64,000 nt of DNA from Hemibagrus wyckioides (lineage: Eukaryota; Chordata; Actinopteri; Siluriformes; Bagridae): assembly GCF_019097595.1 (NCBI RefSeq), contig NC_080716.1, positions 11,031,401-11,095,400 of the forward strand. The letters are read 5' to 3'. Position 1 is the stretch's first letter. Every line of letters begins with the position of its first letter. Positions 45,077-57,201 of this stretch are shown one piece after another. A program made the translations under genes and the position numbers. Below the pieces are notes generated by a model. The model was not told where the DNA came from. It did not search any database and saw only the letters and a list, made by a program, of their open reading frames with translations.

Positions 45077-48000
45077 AATAATAAGTGAATAATTGGAAAA
45101 TACTGTAATGTAAAATTGAAATAATAATAATAAAAAAAAAATCCCAAGTTTCAGCCTTTCTTCAGTGGGTAATCTCACATGCATACTTTTGCTTGCTTTT
45201 ACCTAATGTTAGGTAAACTACAACTACAACTACAGCTGCTGTAATCATAAAGACTATCTTGTATACCCTGAACATTTTGTGATCGTTTGGGATGTATGTG
45301 ATGTTATTGAAGAGTAATGCATTTGTTGTGAAAGAGTAATAAGTTACAATCCTGTTATTCGGTGTGGGTGGGTTTCCTTTCAAAGTTGGTTCCTCTTAAG
45401 TTTCTCAAATGTTCTTAAAGAGGTTTTGCCTTGCTTACAGTCAAACCCGATTACTCAATAAGGGCCTGATGGAATGATGGATATACACTCGGTTGTGACA
45501 CAAGGCTGGATGTAAAATGTGTAAAAGTTCTATGTAGAATTTATAACTTACACTCAGGTGTAGTCTGAGACTAAATCTAGTTGAAGGTAAGTGGAAAGTG
45601 AAAATTTGTGAGTGGTTTCTAAGGTTAAAACTAAAAAAGTTGTGTATTCGCCACTATCTAGTGTGTATTCGCCGCTGTTCCATGTAACAGATACACTATA
45701 TTGCCAAATGTTTTGGGACACCCCTCCAAATCATTGAATTCAGGTGTTGCTTTTCAGGGGTTGGGTTTGGCCCCTTAGTTCCAGTGAAAGGAACTCTTAA
45801 TGCTTCAGCATACCAAGACATTTTGGACAATTCCCAACTTTGTGGGAACAGTTTGGGGATGACCCCTTCCTGTTCCAACATGACTGCAGACCAGTGCACA
45901 AAGCAAGGTCCATAAAGACATGGATGAGTGAGTTTGGCTGCAGAGAGTCCTGACCTCAACCCGATAGAACACCTTTGGGATGAATTAGAGTGGAGACTGC
46001 GAGCCAAGTCTTCTCATCCAACATCAGTGCCTGACCTCACAAATGCGCTTCTAGAGGAACGGTCAAAAATTCCCATAAACGCACTCCTAAACCTTATGGA
46101 AAGCCTTCCCAGAAGAATTAAAGCTGTTATAGCTGCAAAGGGCGGGCCAACTCCATATTACATTCATGTGCATGTAAAGGCAGAAATCATAGTCATAGAA
46201 ACTCTAATGTAGCAACTTGTCGATTTAATTACACCAATCAATATAGCTGAATTGATGGTGGTTAATGATAGTTGAGTTTTTTAAATGGCTTTAAAATGGC
46301 TTTAAAGTGGCTTTAAAGTAAGCCTTTTAGTGGCTTTAGTGTCTCTCTAAACTTGGGATCTACTTGAAACTTATTTTTCAAAAAAGAAATCTGCTTGTAG
46401 GTCATGACATTTTGCCATTAGATCTTTATGTAGCTTATTAATACATCAGTAAATGTGTGAGATTACATCACAGCTCACAGTTAATTGGAGCAATGAATAT
46501 TATTACATAGGAATAGACAGTTAAATGCGTAAATCCTTGCAATTACACGTTACGCTTCATATCACTCACACACACACACACACGCGTAATAACTGCTCTA
46601 TATAATTTGATATGACGTGTAATGAGTGATTTGCACATTTAGCTGTAATTCTCGACATGACCACAGCGTGTCGCTAATTCCCACAGTTTCTAAAATGTAG
46701 ATGGCGCTACACATGGGTCAACGCTTCCATAAATATACACTCAATTTCTCACTAAGTGTTTCATTATAAACCTCAGTTACTGCGTGGGAGATTGTGTACG
46801 CACATTTCAGACCCATTGTGTGTGCACTAATGCTTCCCATCCAACCTGGAATTTGAATGCTTCTGCCATGATGAATGGGAGAAACTTCCTAAAGAAAAGT
46901 GTTCCAAGCTTGTAGTGAAGCTCTTTATAGCGGTACACTGGTGTTCCATGGAACTCGACTTTATGGGATATTTTCAATCAGTATAAACAAATACATTTTA
47001 TTTATTTATTTTTTGATCGCTGCAAACTCAAATGAGTCAGCGTGAGACATGTTTATCTCTGTTGGGATAAACTTACACAGAAGTTTAACGTTAGAAGATA
47101 ACATCTTCAAGATTCTTTAAGATGCTTGTGTACAAGAGTAAATAAAAAAGATCTTTGTGTCTTTCTTTTTTTCTTCAGCTCGTGTCTGAACTCGGAAAGG
47201 AGGAGGCCGAGAGAGTGTTTGATTCGCTGCTGTCCTGTCTGTCCCACCCGCCATCACTCACCTGCCTGAGAGCCAGCACACACACACACTCACTACAGGA
47301 CATTCAACACAGGCTGGAGCAGCACATTGCACAAGTGTGTGTCGGTAACAGTACTCTCACTGAGCACTTTATTAGGAACACCTACACACTCGAGCAGTTA
47401 TCTGATCAGCCAATCATATTGCAGCAACACAGGATTGCTCAGATTAAGAGCTCCAGTTGATGTTCTCATCAAAAATCAGACCGGAGAAAAAGTGTGATCT
47501 CAGAGGCTTTAGCTGTGGCATGGTTGTTGGTTGGAGCTTTTCAAAAACTGATTGTGAAAGCTATGTGATTTTGACACATAACAGTCTCTGAAATTTACAC
47601 AGAATGGTGCATCAAGTGACTGACAGTTCTGTGGGTGGAGACGCCTTGTTCTGAAGAAAATCGACAGATTGGTTCTAGCTGCTAGGAAGGATATAGTAAC
47701 TCAGATAATCACTTTTCACAAACACAGTGAGCAGAAAAGCATCTCAGCATTCACAAAACACCGAACCTTGAGGTGGATGAGCTATAACAGCAGAAGACTA
47801 CATTAGTATCCACTCCTGTTAGCCAAGAACAAGAATCTGACGCTGTCATGGTCACAGACTCGGCGATAACAGACAGCTGAAGACCAGGTGATTTTTTTTT
47901 TACTGATGCCCCAGGAGATCAGCAGTTTCTGAAATACTCAACACAATACATTTTGATTGACACATTTTACCAACCCATCTGACACGGGTGATGTGAACAT

Positions 48001-51000
48001 TACCTAAAGCTGCCGGCCCTTATCTGCATGATTTTATGCATTCTACCTCTGCCACATGATTGGCTGATGAAATAATGGCATGAATAAAGTGCTTGGGAAA
48101 TATGTAATCAGACTTGCACACACACACATTTTAGAAACCAAACAAGTCACGTGTACCCTCCCATGTGTGTGGTGGACAAAAACAAAAAACAAAAAAAACT
48201 GCACACTTGTGAGGCAGTGACAGTTCTGTGCTGAGAGACGTGTGGGTGTGGGAAAGGAGCCAGCAGCAATATGTGCAGTGAAGTGTGATGTACCCCTCCA
48301 AAAATTTCACAAGTTCTGATCTGACTGTTCTCATTACACTTGCATGACCACATTTTGGTTGCAATACAGGAACTCACATGTAAACAGCAGACAGGACACA
48401 TGAAACTACTGTGAAAAGATTGCATTCATGCAGCTCTTGATCTGTTGATTTGACTCCTATTGTGGAGCCGAAGAGGATTTTCCAATAAGAAATAAGAAAT
48501 GCTCATGTTAATATATCATCAGTGATTAAAGATAACGACATTTAATCTAATTGGTATTTCGGCATCATGTGAATTAGAGTTATTGTATGGTACAGCATCA
48601 GACAGTACTGGGCACGACTTCTAAACCTGATAGGGACAAAGAGTGCAGCTCTTTTACTGAACCTGACAGGCACAGAGGCCACGAGTCTTTTACTGGACCT
48701 GACGGCTATCTTTTACTAGGCCTGATGGGTATAGGGGCCGAGTCTCTTTTACTGGACCTGACAGGCACAGAGGCCACAAGTCTTTTACTGGACCTGACGG
48801 ATATAGGAGCTACGACACTTTCAATGGACTTGATGGACACAGGGCATGACTCTTTACTGAACCTGATGGACACAGAGGACATGACTCTCTTACTGAGCCT
48901 GATGGACATAGAGGGCATGACTCTTTACTGAACCTGACGGACACAGAGGACTTGACTCTTTACTGAACCTGATGGACACAGAGGACATGACTCTTTTACT
49001 GAACCTGACGGACACAGAGGACATGACTCTTTACTGAACCTGACAGACACAGAGGACATGACTCTCTTACTGAACCTGATGGACACAGGGCATGACTCTT
49101 TACTGAACCTGACAGACACAGAGGACATGACTCTTTACTGAACCTGACAGACACAGAGGACATGACTCTCTTACTGAACCTGACCGACACAGAGGACATG
49201 ACTCTTTTACTGAACCTGACAGGCACAGAGGACATGACTCTCTTACTGAACCTGACGGACACAGAGGACATGACTCTTTACTGAACCTGACAGACACAGA
49301 GGACATGACTCTTTACTGAACCTGACCGGCACAGAGGACATGACTCTTTACTGAACTTGACGGACACAGAGGACATGACTCTTTACTGAACCTGACCGGC
49401 ACAGAGGACATGACTCTCTTACTGAACCTGACGGACACAGAGGACATGACTCTTGACTGAACCTGACAGGCACAGAGGACATGACTCTCTTACTGAACTT
49501 GACGGACACAGAGGACATGACTCTTTACTGAACCTGACCGGCACAGAGGACATGACTCTTTACTGAACCTGACCGGCACAGAGGACATGACTCTTTACTG
49601 AACTTGACAGACACAGAGGACATGACTCTTTACTGAACCTGACGGACACAGAGGACGTGACTCTTTACTGAACCTGACCGGCACAGAGGACATGACTCTT
49701 TACTGAACCTGACAGGCACAGAGAGCATGACTCTTGACTGAACCTGACAGGCACAGAGAGCATGACTCTTGACTGAACCTGACAGGCACAGAGGACATGA
49801 CTCTTGACTGAACCTGACAGGCACAGAGGACATGACTCTTGACTGAACCTGAGAGGCACAGAGGACATGACTCTTTACTGAACCTGACCGGCACAGAGGA
49901 CATGACTCTTGACTGAACCTGACAGGCACAGAGGGCATGACTCTTGACTGAACCTGAGAGGCACAGAGGACATGACTCTTGACTGAACCTGACAGGCACA
50001 GAGGACATGACTCTTTACTGAACCTGACCGGCACAGAGGACATGACTCTTTACTGAACTTGACGGACACAGAGGACATGACTCTTTACTGAACCTGACCG
50101 GCACAGAGGACATGACTCTTTACTGAACCTGACCGGCACAGAGGACATGACTCTTTACTGAACCTGACAGACACAGAGGACATGACTCTTTACTGAACTT
50201 GACAGACACAGAGGACATGACTCTTTACTGAACCTGACGGACACAGAGGACGTGACTCTTTACTGAACCTGACCGGCACAGAGGACGTGACTCTTTACTG
50301 AACCTGACAGGCACAGAGAGCATGACTCTTTACTGAACCTGACGGACACAGAGGACGTGACTCTTTACTGAACCTGACCGGCACAGAGGACATGACTCTT
50401 GACTGAACCTGACAGGCACAGAGGACATGACTCTTGACTGAACCTGACAGGCACAGAGGGCATGACTCTTGACTGAACCTGAGAGGCACAGAGGGCATGA
50501 CTCTTGACTGAACCTGACCGGCACAGAGGACATGACTCTTTACTGAACTTGACGGACACAGAGGACATGACTCTTTACTGAACCTGACGGACACAGAGGA
50601 CATGACTCTTTACTGAACCTGACAGACACAGAGGACATGACGCTTTACTGAACCTGACAGACACAGAGGACATGACTCTTTACTGAACCTGACAGACACA
50701 GAGGACATGACTCTCTTACTGAACCTGACAGACACAGAGGACATGACTCTCTTACTGAACCTGACAGGCACAGAGGACATGACTCTTTACTGAACCTGAC
50801 AGGCACAGAGGGCATGACTCTTGACTGAACCTGACCGGCACAGAGGACATGACTCTTGACTGAACCTGACAGGCACAGAGGGCATGACTCTTGACTGAAC
50901 CTGACAGGCACAGAGGGCATGACTCTTGACTGAACCTGACCGGCACAGAGGACATGACTCTTTACTGAACCTGACAGACACAGAGGACATGACTCTTTAC

Positions 51001-53318
51001 TGAACCTGACCGGCACAGAGGACATGACTCTTTACTGAACTTGACGGACACAGAGGACATGACTCTTTACTGAACCTGACCGGCACAGAGGACATGACTC
51101 TTGACTGAACCTGACAGGCACAGAGGGCATGACTCTTGACTGAACCTGAGAGGCACAGAGGACATGACTCTTGACTGAACCTGACAGGCACAGAGGACAT
51201 GACTCTTGACTGAACCTGACAGGCACAGAGGACATGACTCTTGACTGAACCTGAGAGGCACAGAGGCCACAACTCTTTCAATGTACCAGGCAGGCACAGA
51301 GGTCAGATATCTTTTACTGAACCTGTCCCATGCCTTTATCAGTGCCTTGACATACACAGTTGGCTACATGTCCTCCACTGGGCCTTACAGTGATTGAGGC
51401 CATGTCTACTTTACTGGGCTTGACAGATGAGAGACCATACCTATTTCACTGGACCTGCCTGGTACATAGGCCAAATGTCTTTTAGTGATCGTGACAGGCA
51501 CAGAAGTCTACTATTACACTAGACCTGTTGACTTGACCTGACAACACAAGTTCCTGTAATCATTTATTTTGAAACTGACTCTAACTGACTGATCTGGAAT
51601 TTTCTGAATCTGAATGTTTTTTTTTAGACGTACTGATGAGACATTTGTTTAAGCTAGAGCATTATCATTAATCTCTTATTTTGACAGCATATCATTCTAG
51701 ACTCTTTCATCTCTGATGGTTTCTTCCTGTCTTTCAGCAGCAAGTGAGCGATTGTTACAGTGACCGGGTTTCCACTCCCATCCTTCCTCACCCACAACTT
51801 CCAGATGTGCTGCTGCTGCCGGTTAGAGGGCCGAGGTACGTAATCAGCTCATACTCCTTGGAGTTCCTGGGAGAAGGAGATTTAAATGTACACTTATGTT
51901 TAGTTGTAACGATGAATACATGAAGCTCCAATTCCAGATAGCATCTATTTACATTTTCACTATTAAACGGATAAAGTTTTCAATGTTTATTTAGTGTATA
52001 ATTATGATTAGCCAGTTTTCCAGTAGGATTTAATTATTCCTGTTTATCGCAGGATTTGTACAAGGTCCATGAAGTGCTTTGACGTTTCTTTTTAAATGTA
52101 ATTTCTGGAAAACTGTGAAAATAGGCATTTTTATATAATCACACTTAAAAAGGTGTTTAAATGATAAAAAAAATCAATAAATATGAAATTGCTAAATAGT
52201 TTAAAAGGGCTTATTTTGGATAGAACACAAATACAATCTTTTATTCACAGATACGACACAGTGCTGTAGCCCCTCCCCTTTTTTCTGCTATTGGGTCACT
52301 CATTTTGGTGGACACAGCTCCTGTAACTCGTCTAGAGTATTTTCCATTATGGTGAAAATGAATCAGTGGCTGGGAAATGCAAATTTAATCCATGACTGAA
52401 AAAGTCAGCAGATAAAAATATTTTTTATTTAAGAAGAAATATGTTTGAATGACTCTTGTATAGTTCTTGAAATTAAAAAAGTGCTTGAAAAGTCCTGGAA
52501 AGTTCTGGAATTTCATTATGAAGCATCTTTACAAACCCTGATGTCCAGTGTCTTTGTATACAGAGAAGCTGGACTTCACAGGAACTAAGGAGGGTGAAAA
52601 CGCACCGTCTGTTTAATCTTTAGTCTTCGCTATTGTTGGTCTTGTAGTGGTCAATAAGGAAAATGGAATCAATAGCATTGGTTTACCTGAATGTGTTCAG
52701 TGAGGAGTGCGGTGTTCTGCGACCTTGTTAAGTAATTAAGATGCGATCTTTATCAAGCATGTCACACTGGTGCCTCACAGCAATTTAAAACTGACCAGGG
52801 TAGAGAGATCTAATGAAACATTATAACTTAACAGCTTTGTAATGCAGTATATACCGACTATAACAGCATTTGGGATTCAGCCTCTGGATAACTGATAAGT
52901 GGCTGAAGTTGCCATTTATAACATGCATGATGTATTAAGACACATTTTCCTACATCAAGCCAAGAGGATCACTTAGACAGAAAGGGTTAACTAGTATCTT
53001 GTCATAAAATTAAGTATTTTTTTGATAGATGGCTTATATATTTTTTACTTTTGGACAAGTAAACATTAAACAAATTTGATATTTGAACAAATATATATAT
53101 ACTTTACATGAAATATATGACCAAAGTGTATGTGGTGTGTTTACTTTTCTTCTGGTTTCAATTGTTTGTGTGTGTATGTATGCCTGCATGTATGTGTGTG
53201 TGTGTGTGTGTGTGTGTTAAAGCCAAACCCTTGTTGTATGTATCTACAATATGGTAAGTTAAGTTCAATATTGTAGAGTAAATAAAACAGTGTTGCTCTT
53301 TCCTCTCTGTCCTTTCTT

Positions 53319-53361
<43 letters not shown>

Positions 53362-56300
53362 TGTTTTCGTGCAGCATAAATGTTTTACTCAAGTGCAGCT
53401 CTGTGATGTGTTCAGGGATGTCAGTATTTTGACTGCAGAGGTGATCGTCGGTGCACAGTGTGGCAGTGCTGTACTGAGAGGAGCTCATGTCTTTGCTCCA
53501 GGTGTCCTCAGTGCACCCAAGTGTAAGAACTTTCACACACAGTGTATTTAAAACATAATGGATAAAATACATTATTAACACTGGAAGGTGTGTGTCTGTG
53601 TTTTCTGTATGTCTCAGTCATGAAGGCAGGTGACCAGGTGTCAGTTTTCTCAGACGTGGAGGGTAGGTGCACACGAGGAGCTAAAGAGTTCCAGGGCAAG
53701 AAGGTCTTTCTGGGGAATGGTGTGTGTGTGATGAACCGTTCAGATATTTTTTGTCCAGAAGGACCAGTAAGGTAAATTGTAATTGCAATTGATTTGCGAT
53801 TCGTTATTTAGAAAACGTTCATTTCTTTGAATAATTTTTAATCTCTTGTTTTCTTCTCTCTCTTTCTTTCTCTTTGTGGTGTTGTTAGAGGTGTGGCTGT
53901 TAGGATGGTGGACGCTCTTTACCAAAGCCCATCGTTTGATGGCGTACTGACAAGTGAAGTGTTCCTGCAGGTAGGATTTCATATTTGCATGTTCGGAAGG
54001 ATAACAATAATCTGTCACGTATTAATAATTGTGTGTGTGTGTATGCAGAATCTCCCGTCAGTTGTGGTGGGTCATGTTTTGGGTCCTCGTCCTGGTGAGA
54101 GGATCTTGGACATGTGTGCAGCTCCTGGAGGAAAGACTACACACATAGCTGCTCTCATGGCTAATCAGGTGAGTGTGACTGTCTTGGGATCAGAGCATCT
54201 CCAAAACCACAGGTCTTAGGATGTTCCTGGTATGTAGTGGTTAAAACCTACCAAAAGTGGTCAACTTGGTGAACCAGCCATGAGATCCTTGGCACTTAGG
54301 ACTCATTGGGAGTGAAGGCAAGCACTTACAATGAGCATGTGATGATAAGAACTGGATCATGGAGCTGTGGAAGCAGGTGGCTTGGGCCAAGAAATTACGT
54401 TTTCTTTTACATCATTCGGGTACGTGTTTGTCACTTAGCTAGGGAAGAGATGGATGCACTATGGGAAGAAGGCAAGCTGTAGAGGCAGTGTGATGCTCAA
54501 TTAATTGTTCTGCTGGAAATCCTTAAGTCTTGGCATTCATGTGGACATCTACCTAAACATTGCTGCAGACCAAATACACCCCTTCATGGCAACAGTATTC
54601 CCTAATAGGAGTGGACTATTTCAGCATTATAATGCACCCTGACACACTCTGATAGGCAGCTTGGCGGTAGGGTTGTTGCTAATGTAAACACAATTGATGA
54701 CTCAGAATCATGTGCTTTTACAGAGAGTCATAAACAAAACAGTGTGTTGAGAAACAAAGTGCTTCCAGCTGCTACCGAAGATGGTGGTTACAGACTTTCC
54801 TTACTTTCGTTCATTGTCATAGATCACAGCTTGTCATCCACTGTCTATTGTGTACTGAATATACTCAACAAGAGATACTCAGGGATTCTCTCTGGGTTGT
54901 TGATCGGAAGATCAGGGTTCAAGCCCCAGCACTGCCATGCTGCTGCTATGGGCCCTTGAGCAAGGCCCCTAAATCATTCCACCCCCAACCGCCCTGATCC
55001 AGGGGTGCTGCATCATGGCTGACCCTGTGCTCTGACCCCAACCCTCCAAGGATAGGACATGTGAAGAAAGAATTGCACTGTGCAGTAACGTATATGTGAC
55101 AAATAAAGACTACTTAACTACTAATAATGTTTCCACTGTTACAATTATACATTATACTGTGAACATTGTATTCAACTCATGAACATATGTACAGTACTGA
55201 CACAATTACAAGGAACTGCACTAAATCACTTATAATACTGCTGTCACTGCACTACTGTTTATACTGTCTATACTGTTTATCTATTACTAGCTATTTAATT
55301 AATCTTTGTTTTTAATATTAGCCATCTTAAGAGCTGCTAAACTTTTTTCATTGTTTGTTCATCCATCCATCCATCCATCCTTCTACTCATCCATCCATCC
55401 ATCCATCCTTCCATCCTTCTACTCATCCATCCATCCATCCATCCATCCTTCTATTCATTCATCCATTCATCCATTCATCCATCCATCCATCCATCCATCC
55501 TTCTACTCATCCATCCATTCATCCATCCATCTACTCATCCATCCATCCATCCATCCATCCAACCCTTTAATCATGTTTTGGGCACAGTGCTGAACTGGAT
55601 GTAAGCATGTGTTAGTTACTTTATTTTTCCAGCCTCATCACAAATCTCAAGTAGCAAACATGATACACCAAACATGCCATGACTGATTTATTACACATTC
55701 AGATATTTCTAATAAGCTATTTTTCAATGAAATGAGACAAAATTACTAGCCAGGAGAGGATTACACTACGTACGACTTACATCACTATGTACTGACTTTA
55801 CACTTATTTTCACATGTGCTTTATTTACATGACTCTGATTTCTCCTTGGTGTTTTTGTCCCTGTGTCAGGGAGTCGTAGTGGCTCTGGACAAGATCAAAT
55901 CCAAGGTGGAGAAGATCAGCGAGAATGCTCGAGCGCTGCGGCTGCACTGTATTCAAGCGCACTGTTACAACAGCATACAGGCCGTCAGCTCTGATCCTAA
56001 CCACACCGGCAGTACAGGTACTGATCAGATCACGTTCATTTACTGTATTTATATATTTCCTACATTTTCACACCTCAGACAAATTCAGTTCAATTTTATA
56101 TGTCCAGTGCTTTTAACAATGGACATTGTCACAAGGCAGCTTTACAGAAATGTATACATTTATAAGCCAGTCATGAAATAAGATACCAACTATTATAAGT
56201 ACATGGCAGGACATGATGAGGTGGTGTGCTGCTGTTATACCATCCCCACCACACACACACACACAAATATTTAATTAATTATTTTTACAAATAACTACAT

Positions 56301-57170
56301 CTTGTAGTTTTTTTTTATTAATCAAAGATTACAATTTTCATCAATGACATATTTCTATTCCTTTACACATTTAATGTTGTTGAATGTTCGTAAAGGCATG
56401 TTACATTACAGCAACTATGAAGAGCTCTATCCTCACCAGTCTCCTGATTTTTCCTCCACTTTTCTACAAGTCAAATAGACAAAAAAAAAGGTCTTTGGAC
56501 ATTTTACAAAGAAAAAAGTGCAAAGTCCTCCATCCTGAAAACTTCCCAGTGCTATAAAGCTAACTGTTACAAAGCACTGACGTTGGAGACTACTTGCGTG
56601 TAAATAAATGCCACATTATAGATCGAAATCTGTTTACATTTATCATGTAGCAGGCTTACAAATGAGGAAATGGAAGCAAAGTCATCTATATAACCGAGGA
56701 CAATATAAAAAACTACTGCTAATATACCAGATTGTTAATGTAGTAGTGCTGTAAGAGAGTAATCCCCCCTCCTGTCCTCCAGAGAGAGCCATCGCCTGAA
56801 TTTTTACCACTTCCATGTTCACGTTCCTATCAGCTAGAACAGACATTTAAAGTCAGCATCATAGTAGCCTAGACACGAAGTATCGTTAGTTCTCTATCAT
56901 ACCGAGCCGTTCTTTTGTTACTTCTGTCTGTGTTTCCAGTGTTTGTCCTGTTGGTCTGTTTTGCGGTTTTCATGTTTGGATTGTGTATTTTGTATTTTGG
57001 CATTGTTTACATCTCGGACCGTCGTTACTGATATTACGAAATGTGTTTGCTTCACTGTTTGGATGACGCTTTACCATTTGGATTTGTTTGCCTTGTGTGT
57101 TTGTCTTAATAAATCCACACATGGATTCTACTGGACATCCGTCTGTCTCCGTACAAAGAGCTAATGTACG

Positions 57171-57201
<31 letters not shown>

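Noticed and set aside
49630..50043. 137-residue minus-strand open frame (and similar ones across 48.7-51.3 kb)
   Set aside because: Product of the 35-bp minisatellite; every frame is open because the unit lacks stops. No start context, splice sites or family likeness.
48640..51330. CRISPR-like regular repeat array
   Set aside because: The units are directly tandem with no unique spacers, and the host is a vertebrate.
53141..53581. 146-residue minus-strand open frame
   Set aside because: Antisense shadow of NSUN6 exon 4 plus GT/GA microsatellites.
55306..55593. 95-residue Ile-His-Pro-Ser repeat open frame
   Set aside because: Translation of the CATC array.
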